64,000 nt of DNA. It comes from CAYLXP01 sp964387425 (GTDB lineage: Bacteria; Verrucomicrobiota; Kiritimatiellia; UBA8416). Below the pieces are notes generated by a model, which saw nothing but the letters and a program-made list of their open reading frames with translations, had not been told where the DNA came from and made no database searches. The stretch is from NCBI GenBank assembly GCA_964387425.1, contig CAYLXP010000002.1:44588-108587 (forward strand). The letters are read 5' to 3'. The translations under genes were made by a program, and so were the position numbers. Positions 53,501-61,463 of this stretch are shown piece after piece; position 1 is the first letter of the stretch, and each line of letters starts with the position of its first letter.

Positions 53501-53761
53501 GATCGACACTGGACCGTAGTCCCCTGACGAGGAGATTCTCTTTCGCGCCTTCTTCACGTCCTCCGCGTTTACTCGAAGCCCCTGAACGATGAATTGGTCG
53601 TTGAGCCGCAACGCCGCAGTCAACTCGGTGTCATCACCGATATGAACGACTACCCCACCCTTCACGCCCGACGCGCGTACGATTCCTTCTGCCGTTTGGT
53701 CAGCAGAGGAGGTCCCAAGAACCACACCCATCGCCATATAGATCAATACCGCTATTCTCAT
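50579..53761 (-). CDS. Secreted methyltransferase-like/PQQ-binding-like beta-propeller protein
   Basis: A 1060-residue protein with a signal peptide (MRIAVLIYMAMGVVLGTSSA). Residues about 30-130 have the layout of a class I methyltransferase (GGVVVHIGDD, QGLRVNAEDVKKARKRI, LPYAEN, EEVGRVLVPNG), but the SAM-binding GxGxG loop is degenerate (HIGDDTE). From about residue 165 come PQQ-type propeller blades with repeats such as DAFNGKLLWKKQI, AESGEIVWSAKA, DEGSGRLAWSYVAGG and RADDGELVWRFLA. Conserved cysteines occur in HHPRCYPQKATERF and PNPCFCYPG. Two segments, about residues 107-116 and 133-145, are encoded by short repeats. Redox or glycan-sensing roles are possible, but cofactor binding is not shown. 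A paralogue with the same arrangement lies at 55853-59134. Confidence 0.8.
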   Translation of the reverse strand: MRIAVLIYMAMGVVLGTSSADQTAEGIVRASGVKGGVVVHIGDDTELTAALRLNDQFIVQGLRVNAEDVKKARKRISSSGDYGPVSIAMFDGENLPYAENMANLVVISHQSSVTSEEVGRVLVPNGVVLSSSPLITDHRSLITLSPVPEGWHAYRKPLPSDIDTWSHHLHGADNNAVAMDKQVDTPQSLKWVCKPLWSRSHEFLSSISAMVSDGGRIFYVVDEGLTAIHTKEHSFEKWMLTARDAFNGKLLWKKQIEEWGQKGWKRSGLRSTPSDAPKRLVIVGDVLYITLGYTAPVSAVDAASGEILRTYAGTENTKELRVLDGVLLARTNQGLIAIDSDSGKKLWVADGKIQASVTAAADERAFYVNGKQVVSCNLRSGKESWASNELGPIKQLLVHDEYLLVAGGKLSALKAESGEIVWSAKAALGKSVLFAANGQVWAGATAYSLETGNETASVSGEDVISVGHHPRCYPQKATERFLITPHRGTEFMSLTGGKNTQNDWVRGPCTFGVLPCNGLLYVGPNPCFCYPGVKITGLNALAGKREVPKFRGERLEKGKAFGKVAKQASGAQDWPAYRSDSKRTGGAGVDVPTELKQAWKAGFSGKLTQPVIANGKVFVAEIDSHTLHALDEGSGRLAWSYVAGGRIDSSPTVHKGLLLLGSADGRVHCLRADDGELVWRFLAAPSPRQIMAFDQLESPWRVHGSVLVVKNTAYVTAGRSTNLDGGIRVYGLNAETGEVLHTTTLHSWSHTREDVVGKPVIPGYAMEGAFSDVLVSEGGYIHLGQYKMDLALNRKDVPYIMRNQKASAAMDVEELKKKDYIIEEDQIDRIEKVQHDWQWKVHPELMKEYDETYGGATMGERSTGRRVFSTGGFLDDSFFNRTFWMYSAVWPGFYVGNRGAKSGHLLVVDDKNTYAMSAFPGRNIQSAQFFPGEQGYLIKADSNESEPVLPEYTRGIPKGIGFTRTQDPVWHKWVPILVRAMTVTDNALFIAGAPDELVDGDLMASFEGRNGAVLRAMSKKDGAKLSELKLEAPPVFDGMAAANGRLYMALANGELVCFGE
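53334..53447. repeat. Inverted GATCAGTGA-type repeat inside the PQQ-protein coding region
   Basis: Arm 1, about 53334-53364, reads GTGATCAGTGACCGGTGATC and continues with more GATCAGTG. Arm 2, about 53416-53447, reads CACTGGTCACTGATGACTGG and continues with TGACTGATCACT. The arms are inverted relative to each other around a 50-base core. On the minus strand both are in frame and encode ISHQSSVTSE and PLITDHRSLITLS. The paralogous protein has no such peptides at these positions. Confidence 0.7.
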
Positions 53762-53812
53762 ACTTAGTCCCCTTCAATTTCAACCCGTACTGGTTGCGAT
53801 TTCGGATCCCAA

Positions 53813-53973
53813 AGTAGCGCGGGCTTCTCCGACTTGTCCCGCCGTAGCAGGCGAAGCGCGAAGGCGGAAGCCCAGCGCAGATCCACAAAGAACGTCTTCT
53901 GATCGGCAACCGCCGCCGAAGTAGACATCACATCTTAGACGATCCGCCCTCGGCTTCGGAGAAGCCGGCTACT
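53813..53973. repeat. REPIN-like element, copy 3 (with extra sequence)
   Basis: 161 bp between the propeller gene stop and the PQQ-protein start. It has the same AGTAGCGCGGGCTTCTCCG left end and CTTCGGAGAAGCCGGCTACT right end as copies 1 and 2, with extra bases just inside the left arm. The remaining part of the 313-base gap holds CTCGTATCCCGTATCTCG-like short repeats and no gene. Confidence 0.85.
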
Positions 53974-54074
53974 GGCAGCCACCCGCAAGTATCCAGCCTG
54001 ACTATTTCGACCCCATCTCGTATCCCGTATCTCGAACCCCATATCCGGCACCGGCGCCCCGCTACTCTCCCTTT

Positions 54075-55808
54075 CTATCGCACGTCCCGTGGCCCGCTGT
54101 ATCCCGGCCCGCCGGAGGCTACATAGCCGTTGCTCTCACCGGTCTGCCAGGGGCTCACCCAGAAGGCATACAGAGCCCCCTGCTTCAGGTGGAAGCGAAA
54201 CCGAACCGGTGTGTCACGCAGAGAGCTTAGGTCGTCGGCGCCCTTCCACGCAACCGCGAGTTTGGTCTTATCCCCGGAAACGGGCATGGAGTTGGCTGCC
54301 GTGAACGGAGCGATGACCTTGCCGTCGGTATCAAGGACTTCGACCTTCAACTCTCCCTGCGGCGCGTCGAGATTCACGAACAGGTGCTTGCCATTGAAGG
54401 TTATCGGGCGTGTTTCCAGTGCTCCCGCCTCATCTCCTGCCTCCATGGAGGCAAAGCCATCGCGACGCAGAATGGCTAGGTTGATGGTCATCGATTCGTT
54501 ACGCGAATTCTTCCCGTCCCGGGTCAGTCCCGAGCAGCCCTCATAGTAGAAGTACAGCTCATCGCCAACCACAACACATCCACCACCGGCAGGGCGAAGG
54601 TACCCGAATTCGTGGTGCCCCACGCCCTTTTCGCGTTCTATGGGAATGAATGCGTCACGGTCCGGCCTGTCCCAGTGGAAACCATCACGACTGAAACCAG
54701 CAAAGATCTGGTTGATCTTGGGAATCCTCTGCGACGGCATCTGGTTGTACCAGAGGGAGAAGGTCCCAAGCATCAGGCTTTCGTATGCCACCGCGTCACG
54801 CTGATACATCTGCGGCGTGATCTTCATGTATCCATGGAGCTTGGAGCTGCTGTTGATGCCTGGGAACAATTTGTCCAGCTTGTCGGCTCCCATTGAGAAT
54901 ACGAGATTCTCAGAGTTGATCTCCGGCAGCTCGGCGAACGTCTTGCCCTCGCGATAGAAGCGCGCGCGGCCGCGACCCGGCGTGTGGTGCTCCTTTACAT
55001 CAAAGACCCAGACTTTGCGGAATGGATTCCAGTGGAACGTGCACACGTCGCCAGGGTGAAAGCTCTTGCTCAGTCTGCCGAGTTCGCGGTCCTTGAATCC
55101 CGGCATGTTCTCGATGTACTCCGGCGCCTCCCCAATCATCTTCCAGTGGACTCCGTCGGGAGAGGTGAAGAAGAAGTTAATCCTCTCCGGCTTTCGGTAC
55201 TGGATCGCCTTGTACCGCTCGGCGGGATTCGTGGCATTGTGGTCCAACTCTACATCAAAGCCGTTGGTGTTGTCTTTCCAATCGGACTTATAGATGACGT
55301 AATTCGTGCCGGGAACCACATCAAGCTCTGGCCGTTCCCAGTGAATGCCGTCTTTACTGACAGCCAGGCAACGATCACGATGCGCTCCCGTCATGTACCA
55401 CACCTTGAAGAGCTTATCAGCCGGATCAAAGATCACCGGCGAACACTTCAGCGTTGTACGGTTCCCCTCGTAATCACGCTCCGGCTTCAGAACCGGATTG
55501 CCCTCATACTTGACCGGTCTGTGCCAGACGCGCTTCAGGGTCGAGTTCTCAATGAGAAAGTCGTCGACGAAGAGCTGCCGCCCGATATCGATCGGCACAA
55601 CCTCCGGCCGATCGTCCAGGTAAGGAACCGGCATCGGTTCCCGACAGTTCATCTCAATGTCCCGAGGCGGCCACTCTTCCGACAGCTCAATCCCGTTGTA
55701 GAGGACCTCTTGCGCTAACAGCTTCTCCCCGGAAATCAAGGCCACCATCAAGCAGGACAATATCGCCAAAGTCGTAGTCCCTCGAGGGACAAGGAGGTCG
55801 TTACTCAT
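54075..55808 (-). CDS. Secreted five-bladed-propeller glycosidase-like protein (GH32/GH43-type)
   Basis: This 577-residue protein has a signal peptide (MSNDLLVPRGTTTLAILSCLMVALISG) and a five-bladed propeller with repeated S-x-D-G-x-H-W blades: VSKDGIHWERPEL, TSPDGVHWKMIG, FSRDGFHWDRPD. LFVDDFLIE and NPVLKPERDYEG near the start resemble the opening of GH32/GH43-type proteins in PVC bacteria. A C-terminal beta-sandwich (ITFNGKHLFVNLDAPQGELK) follows. I cannot identify the catalytic residues with certainty. GGAGAGG lies five bases before the ATG. The PQQ-propeller paralogues lie on both sides, so a common substrate or complex is plausible. Confidence 0.75.
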   Translation of the reverse strand: MSNDLLVPRGTTTLAILSCLMVALISGEKLLAQEVLYNGIELSEEWPPRDIEMNCREPMPVPYLDDRPEVVPIDIGRQLFVDDFLIENSTLKRVWHRPVKYEGNPVLKPERDYEGNRTTLKCSPVIFDPADKLFKVWYMTGAHRDRCLAVSKDGIHWERPELDVVPGTNYVIYKSDWKDNTNGFDVELDHNATNPAERYKAIQYRKPERINFFFTSPDGVHWKMIGEAPEYIENMPGFKDRELGRLSKSFHPGDVCTFHWNPFRKVWVFDVKEHHTPGRGRARFYREGKTFAELPEINSENLVFSMGADKLDKLFPGINSSSKLHGYMKITPQMYQRDAVAYESLMLGTFSLWYNQMPSQRIPKINQIFAGFSRDGFHWDRPDRDAFIPIEREKGVGHHEFGYLRPAGGGCVVVGDELYFYYEGCSGLTRDGKNSRNESMTINLAILRRDGFASMEAGDEAGALETRPITFNGKHLFVNLDAPQGELKVEVLDTDGKVIAPFTAANSMPVSGDKTKLAVAWKGADDLSSLRDTPVRFRFHLKQGALYAFWVSPWQTGESNGYVASGGPGYSGPRDVR

Positions 55809-55852
55809 CGTGTCCTCTCCATCTCCCGTTTGCTTCCCCACAAACCGCCACC

Positions 55853-58800
55853 CTATCTTAAACAGACCACCCTGCCCTGAGACATCGTAATGAAGAGCGA
55901 GTCATTGGCTATGGCCATACCGTCAAAGACGGGCAGTCCTTCCAGGCGACATTCAGCCATCACCTTGCCGTCTACCCGCGACAGCGCGCGCAAAATGGTC
56001 CCCTTTTTGCCGTCAAATGATGCCTGCTGCTCCGCGACTCTCTCTTGCGTGGTCTTCTCCGACAGTCGATCAAACGCTTTGTGCTCATCAATGAAGTTGG
56101 GCGGCCCGGCGACAAAGACCAGATCCTCTGACATACACATCGCACGCACCACAATGTCTGGTTCTTCGAGCCTCCAGTCGAACTTGAGCGGCGAGATATC
56201 GCTGACATTCTTCAGATGCACATTCTCGGCATCAAAGATGCTCTCTTTACGCTCCCGCTGTTCCTTGAATAACCGATCCCCAAGCTTGGGATCATAATCC
56301 AAGTCGGCCAGGAAAAGCTGATTGCGATGGGCCGTGGTCCAAAGACGGAATCGTGGATCACGACCGTAGCCGGAGACCTTCGAGTCATCAAACGCCAGGA
56401 TCCGGCCTGACGGGGTAGAACGTCCGATCGCGAACCAAGAGTTGCATCCGCTTGCGATCCCCTTCCCCATGAACCAGTAGTTGCGATGAAACCATGAGTC
56501 ATCGAGAAAACCGGCTGGTGAGATCAAATGTCGACCTGACCCGATCTGGCCGGATGTCTTGCCAGGGTTTGCTCCTGAGCTAAGCTTTGTGCGTTTGCCC
56601 TCAAGACTGAACTGTTGCAGGCCCATGTAGATGAACTCATCATCCGCGCTCAGCAGATCGGTCTTGCTGGGAGGCATACTGAGTCCCTTCATCTTGTCCT
56701 GAAACATCGTTGCCTTGACCCCAGTGCTGGCAGGCGTGGTCTGCAGGTAGTCTGGAAGCGAATGGTCGATCGTCGTTTCCGAGATGAGCTTGCCCGAGTC
56801 TGCATCGATACGGCAGTAGCGGATCCCACCATCGAGGAAGGCCGAACGTCCCGCCGGCGCATGAACGGTGTTATCGTGAATGAGAATACTGCCATGCACA
56901 GGCCACGCACTCTCGAGCTGCTCTCGAACAACAATCCGCTGCCGCGACGGCGCCACCAGGTATCTCCATGCGAGCGCCCCATCAGACGCTCTGAGGCAAT
57001 AGAGAAAGCCGTCGGACGATCCAAAGTAGAGCCTTCCGTTGTGAAACGTCGGGGCGGAATCAATGGGGCCTTCAGCCGTGAAGCTCCAACGCTCTTCCCC
57101 GGATGCCTGGTCGAGAGCATAGATCGTTTGGGTATCCATCGAACTGACAACGCACAGCCCTTCGGCAACCACCGGTGCAGTGAGTTCTCCGGGCAGGGAT
57201 GCCTCCCATGCAGCCGTCTTGAGAGTCACAGCAACAGTCGTGGGAGCGTAACTGCTCCGGCGATTGTCCCGCCTGTACATGGGCCATGCCTTACTATCGT
57301 AATTCTTCTTCTGCGAAGCAGCACCATAGGCGGGCCCTTTCTCCAATCGGTCTGCTTCTTCGATCACCGGCATCGGTGTTGTCGCGGCGGCCGCCAGCGC
57401 GTTGAAGCCGTTCAATTGGGTTTGCATGTAGCAGGCACAGGGATGTGGTGGCACATAGGTCAGGCCATTTGCCGGCATAAGCCCGTACAGGCAGGTGCCG
57501 CGTACCCAGTAGTCCTTGGTCATTGAGTGATCTTCGCGATGGGTGAACTCAATGCCGGTCTGCCCGGTGATGAAATAGCGCGTTGTCGCTTTGGCGCGAT
57601 GGCAGCGTGGGTGGAACCAGAATCCATCCGCGTTGTCAGGCCGAAAGGTGGTTTTGCCGGAACCGTCTGTGATCTTGTAGCCCGTCCAACTGTGACGCTC
57701 GGGGCTATTGCGCGCCAGCCCCGACCAGACTCTATCGCCAATGACAAACAGATCCCCCGCTGACGTGCAGCCGCCGCTAAGCTGCTCGCCTTGCCATATT
57801 TGCTTCCCCGTCTGGCGATCGTAGACAAGGAGGGGCCTCTTAGGCGGGCCCTTGTACTTGCCCTTGCCATCACCCCAGAAGATGCGATTGTCGCCCAGAA
57901 TGAGGTTAGGCGCAAAGTTGACATCCACTCGGCTAAGGGGCGGAGTCTCGGTTGCCCATTGTTCCCTGCCGTCAGCAATGCGCACAAGGCGCAGCCTGTT
58001 GCCATCGTGATAGATCAGACTCTTGTCATCGGCTGCAAAGGCCTGCGGCGCGACAGGTGACTCGAACGACCAGAGTTCCTTCCCGGTTGTCCTCTCGAAG
58101 GCCTTGACGACGTTGACCCGCTCCGGGGTCCAGCAGAACCCCTCTCTGAGCTTCTTGGAGAGATCATGGCCGTGACGGTTTTCCCACTCGTAATCCGATT
58201 TGACGTATCTTGCTTCGCGTAGCGTGACCAATACGTGTTTTGCGGTGACGAGCAAGTCCTCCGTGTCTTGCGTTCCTTCGTAGATACGGGTGGTTTCACC
58301 GGTTCGCCCATCCAGTTCATGCAGCGAGAGATCGGTTCCGGTTCGCACGTAGACCCGATCCCCGTGGGCCGCGAGACGTCGAGTCACCATCTCCGGTCCT
58401 GTTTTGAGTGGGAATAGATGGGAATGCCAATACGGAATGTCCTTCTTCCAAAGCAACTTGCCGTTGAAGGCATCCCGCGCAATAAGTCGCCACTGGGCAG
58501 GCAGCAGCGTAGACATCCGGGATCCCTCGTCGATCACGTAATACACCCTGCCTCCGGCACTCACCATGGCCGAGAAACTGCTCATGAGCTCGTGGTGACG
58601 CGTCCAGGTTGGGCCGACTGCCCAGCGCAGCCGTCTGGGCGGGCCGACAATCTCGTCCGTGGATACGGCATTGCCATCGGCCCCGTGTAAGTGATGCGTC
58701 CACTCATCGAGCTTCTCCGACCTGGGCTTGCCGTGCTTCTTGCCCGCGATTATCGCCATGCCACCCGGCACCAACACGCGCATCACTTCTTCCAGTGATA

Positions 58801-59134
58801 CGCCTTGAAGGTCTTCGGCAATGATCAGGTTTACGAGACTCTCTGCGTACGGAAGCTCACGACCGACCACCCTGGACACCGACACGTTGCCGTACATGCC
58901 TTTCGACCGAACATACTTGCGGGCCTTCTCAACCTTAGTCGGGTCCACATCCAATCCTTGCACGAGGAAAGCACCAGCGTTGAACCCGGTCAGCTGTTCG
59001 GGGTGATTCAGTCCAAGCACGACCACAAGTCCGCCGGCAATCTCCGTTGTGCGTTGATCTCCTGCGCCTGCCGAGACCGTAAGGAGCATCAGCGTCGCAA
59101 ACAGAACGGCTAACGGACCTTGCTTTGCTGTCAC
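55853..59134 (-). CDS. Secreted methyltransferase-like/PQQ-binding-like beta-propeller protein, second copy
   Basis: This 1093-residue protein is a paralogue of the one at 50579. It has a GTG start with AGGAG upstream, a signal peptide (VTAKQGPLAVLFATLMLLTVSAGA) and an N-terminal Rossmann-like segment (GGLVVVLGLNHPEQLTGF, VQGLDVDPTKVEKARKYV, RELPYAESLVNLIIAEDLQ, EEVMRVLVPGGMAII) with a degenerate SAM loop. DEWTHHLHGADGNAVSTDEI leads into the propeller (FNGKLLWKKDI, RTTGKELWSFESP, DQASGEERWSFTAEG). The conserved cysteines are in FHPRCHRAKATTRYF and PHPCACYMQ. Compared with the paralogue it lacks the GATCAGTGA-derived segments. It follows the propeller-isomerase gene by 67 bases. A periplasmic redox role is possible. 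Confidence 0.82.
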   Translation of the reverse strand: MTAKQGPLAVLFATLMLLTVSAGAGDQRTTEIAGGLVVVLGLNHPEQLTGFNAGAFLVQGLDVDPTKVEKARKYVRSKGMYGNVSVSRVVGRELPYAESLVNLIIAEDLQGVSLEEVMRVLVPGGMAIIAGKKHGKPRSEKLDEWTHHLHGADGNAVSTDEIVGPPRRLRWAVGPTWTRHHELMSSFSAMVSAGGRVYYVIDEGSRMSTLLPAQWRLIARDAFNGKLLWKKDIPYWHSHLFPLKTGPEMVTRRLAAHGDRVYVRTGTDLSLHELDGRTGETTRIYEGTQDTEDLLVTAKHVLVTLREARYVKSDYEWENRHGHDLSKKLREGFCWTPERVNVVKAFERTTGKELWSFESPVAPQAFAADDKSLIYHDGNRLRLVRIADGREQWATETPPLSRVDVNFAPNLILGDNRIFWGDGKGKYKGPPKRPLLVYDRQTGKQIWQGEQLSGGCTSAGDLFVIGDRVWSGLARNSPERHSWTGYKITDGSGKTTFRPDNADGFWFHPRCHRAKATTRYFITGQTGIEFTHREDHSMTKDYWVRGTCLYGLMPANGLTYVPPHPCACYMQTQLNGFNALAAAATTPMPVIEEADRLEKGPAYGAASQKKNYDSKAWPMYRRDNRRSSYAPTTVAVTLKTAAWEASLPGELTAPVVAEGLCVVSSMDTQTIYALDQASGEERWSFTAEGPIDSAPTFHNGRLYFGSSDGFLYCLRASDGALAWRYLVAPSRQRIVVREQLESAWPVHGSILIHDNTVHAPAGRSAFLDGGIRYCRIDADSGKLISETTIDHSLPDYLQTTPASTGVKATMFQDKMKGLSMPPSKTDLLSADDEFIYMGLQQFSLEGKRTKLSSGANPGKTSGQIGSGRHLISPAGFLDDSWFHRNYWFMGKGIASGCNSWFAIGRSTPSGRILAFDDSKVSGYGRDPRFRLWTTAHRNQLFLADLDYDPKLGDRLFKEQRERKESIFDAENVHLKNVSDISPLKFDWRLEEPDIVVRAMCMSEDLVFVAGPPNFIDEHKAFDRLSEKTTQERVAEQQASFDGKKGTILRALSRVDGKVMAECRLEGLPVFDGMAIANDSLFITMSQGRVVCLR

Positions 59135-59201
59135 AGTGGTCTCCTAACTCCGGAGGGGGAATCTTCTGATCGCCCTCTTCTGCCCCAGCCTCTTCGCGGG
59201 C

Positions 59202-61355
59202 CTACTTGTCATGACCGAGCTCTTCCCAAGCGTCCATGGATTGCCTGAGGTACTCAGACACGGGGCCGTCAATACTGTACGTCTGAAATGCGTACGGACC
59301 TTTGTAGCCCAGTTCATCCAAACGTTTGAGCAAGCCGTCCATGTCGAAGCTACCCTCTCCAATCGGCTGAATCAACTCCGCCCAAACTGCTTTGCCCTTC
59401 TTGGTGTTGATCGATTCCGACGTGTCGTTCGCGCCATTGACCTGAACGAGCCCCAGATGCGGCGCGGCGGCGATCAGCGTTTCATCCAGCGTGGCGATAT
59501 CGTTCTGCCGGAGAAAATGGCAGAGATTGAAACTGAGCTTCAGGCCAGGGCGCTCTGACAGCTCAACGAGGCGCAGACACGATTTGACCGTAGCGGTGCT
59601 GGCTCCGACATGAGGATAGAGAACCACCTTCAATCCATACTGCTGGGCAGAATCGTACACCCTGCGGATCGCGGTCACGGCCGCCTCTTCATTCTTGGTG
59701 TTCGGAACCACGAGCCAAACGACCGTATCTCTGCCCTTCAGCATGCGAAAATGCTCAACCAGGTCTTCTGGAATCGCCGTTCCCTTCATGGGCGCTCTCA
59801 CATAGGTGGCCATAACCTTCAGACCATGCTCCTTCATGAGTTTGTCCTGCTCGGGCGTAAAGAGAGCGGGTGTTGTGCAGACTCCTGCATAGCCGAGCTC
59901 CTTGAGCGTGCCCGCAAGTTTGACGTGGTCCTTCTCACCCTTGAACACATGATCCATGGCAAAGAGCGGTGGTGCGGCTCGCACACAGCCGGTACCCGCA
60001 GGAAGCTTCGCGTAGCCAAACAGGAGTTTGCCCTGCTTCGTTCTCCCGAGGAGCTTGGCGGCGAAGTTCGTCTCGGTAATTCCATTGCCACTCCCGTCGA
60101 AGACGACAACCAGGTCTTGTCCAGACTTCTCCGTGCGCACGGCCTTGCAGCCGTTGCCGAAGTTGACGACCTCGTTGGCGCCGAAGCGTAGCGAATCCAC
60201 GGCGATGTCCCCCTGGGGGTGAAAGCCCTCCTCGGCCAGGATCTTCAAGTGGATTTCTTTGGTGCCTGGGGTGATTGCTTCGGCGCCAAGGATCTGCAGA
60301 CGGCGCGGAACCGTCAGGGGCATCACCACGTTTTTCGAGCTGTGGTTGTCGTTGGCGAGATCTTCCCGCTTCACACAATCGATCACTGCCCAGTTGATGT
60401 GGGTGGCGCGACCGTAATCATCCTGTAGCACCTTGACGCGCTCATACTTGAACCAGTTTTCCTGCCGCCCATCCTCGTAGGTCATCAGTTTCGAAGGGAT
60501 GTAGGCGAGTCCGGGCTCAAACTTCCAGTTTATCCCGTCAGGCGAACGAATGTAGAACGCGGTGCGTCCATACCAGTCATTGTAAACACAGTGGTACTGG
60601 ACTTCGTCTTTCCAGATGACCGGGTCTTCGAACTTGGCGCCGGGTACTGGCTCGTACACCGAATCGGGCGTCACTTGCCTGAAGCGCTCATCCGCGTTCT
60701 CGCTGATGAAGATGACCCCCTTCTTGTTCATCATCAGCACCGAGCCGTCTTCACGCGGCACATAGGTCCGGTTCGATGTGTTCTGCGGCTTGCTGTCGTC
60801 GAGCCACTCGAAGCTCGCCTTGATCTCCGTCCACGGTCCGTCCAGCGTCTTCGCTTCAAAGGCCCGAGTACTCATAACGCCAATCACATAGGACCCGTCC
60901 TTGCGACGGTAGACTTCCGGGTTGTGCCCCCTCCCGATCTCCTTGAGCACCTTGAATGGCCCGATCGGGTTGTCGCTGACGGCATGTACTACGGAGGAAC
61001 TCCACCACAGCACATGCCCCTGCTTCTCCTCGCTCTTGTAGATGCTCTCCGGCCACCGGCAGACGAACATGTGGAACTTCCCGTCATCCCCCTTGATGAT
61101 GTTGCCTCCCCAGTAGGAGTACTCCCCGTCTTCGATACCATTATCGACATCCCGCGGGATCACACTGTCGTCGCCCCAGACATCGGAGCGGAAATCCCCA
61201 CCTGCCGGCAGCGGTTCGATGAGATCCATGAAGGAACCACCTTCCACCAGCCCTTCCGGAGGCGTGTACTGTGACTTGACGGATAGTCCGCGGGCACCAC
61301 TGCCACCGAGTATCGTGCAAAGCGAGACAAGAAGAACAACCAGGTATCTACTCAT
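59202..61355 (-). CDS. Secreted fusion: glycosidase-like propeller + xylose-isomerase-like TIM barrel
   Basis: A 717-residue secreted protein (signal peptide MSRYLVVLLVSLCTILGGSG). Residues about 75-345 form a five-bladed propeller like GH43/GH117 proteins (YWGGNIIKGDDGKFHMFVCR, VYRRKDGSYVIGVMSTRAF, KFEDPVIWKDEVQYHCVYND, RSPDGINWKFEP). Residues about 350-460 are a beta-sandwich. The C-terminal 250 residues match the AP-endonuclease-2/xylose-isomerase-like TIM barrel of sugar epimerases (VKLAGTLKELGYAGVCTTPAL, YGLKVVLYPHVGAS, LKLSFNLCHFLRQND, LGYKGPYAFQTYSIDG). Both modules have an intact layout, but metal-ligand residues cannot be confirmed. The ATG is preceded only by a weak ribosome site. 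A secreted isomerase-like domain joined to a glycosidase-like propeller is unusual. Confidence 0.78.
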   Translation of the reverse strand: MSRYLVVLLVSLCTILGGSGARGLSVKSQYTPPEGLVEGGSFMDLIEPLPAGGDFRSDVWGDDSVIPRDVDNGIEDGEYSYWGGNIIKGDDGKFHMFVCRWPESIYKSEEKQGHVLWWSSSVVHAVSDNPIGPFKVLKEIGRGHNPEVYRRKDGSYVIGVMSTRAFEAKTLDGPWTEIKASFEWLDDSKPQNTSNRTYVPREDGSVLMMNKKGVIFISENADERFRQVTPDSVYEPVPGAKFEDPVIWKDEVQYHCVYNDWYGRTAFYIRSPDGINWKFEPGLAYIPSKLMTYEDGRQENWFKYERVKVLQDDYGRATHINWAVIDCVKREDLANDNHSSKNVVMPLTVPRRLQILGAEAITPGTKEIHLKILAEEGFHPQGDIAVDSLRFGANEVVNFGNGCKAVRTEKSGQDLVVVFDGSGNGITETNFAAKLLGRTKQGKLLFGYAKLPAGTGCVRAAPPLFAMDHVFKGEKDHVKLAGTLKELGYAGVCTTPALFTPEQDKLMKEHGLKVMATYVRAPMKGTAIPEDLVEHFRMLKGRDTVVWLVVPNTKNEEAAVTAIRRVYDSAQQYGLKVVLYPHVGASTATVKSCLRLVELSERPGLKLSFNLCHFLRQNDIATLDETLIAAAPHLGLVQVNGANDTSESINTKKGKAVWAELIQPIGEGSFDMDGLLKRLDELGYKGPYAFQTYSIDGPVSEYLRQSMDAWEELGHDK

Positions 61356-61463
61356 TGCCAGTGTTTCCGATCTGCCCCGATGGGGCTGGTTCTCTATTCC
61401 TTCGACTGAATCCTAATTGGGTGCCTACATATCATGCCGCATGTGAGGCACGTAACCAACCGG

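Noticed and set aside
46333..53973. Insertion sequences
   Set aside because: Elements are too short to carry a transposase and none is encoded nearby; they fit non-autonomous REPIN/MITE elements.
56615..57526. + strand 303-codon open frame opposite the second PQQ protein
   Set aside because: No domain or start signal; it mirrors the PQQ-protein codons.
59144..59362. Small open frame at the end of the propeller-isomerase gene
   Set aside because: It is an overlapping frame within the TIM-barrel coding region.
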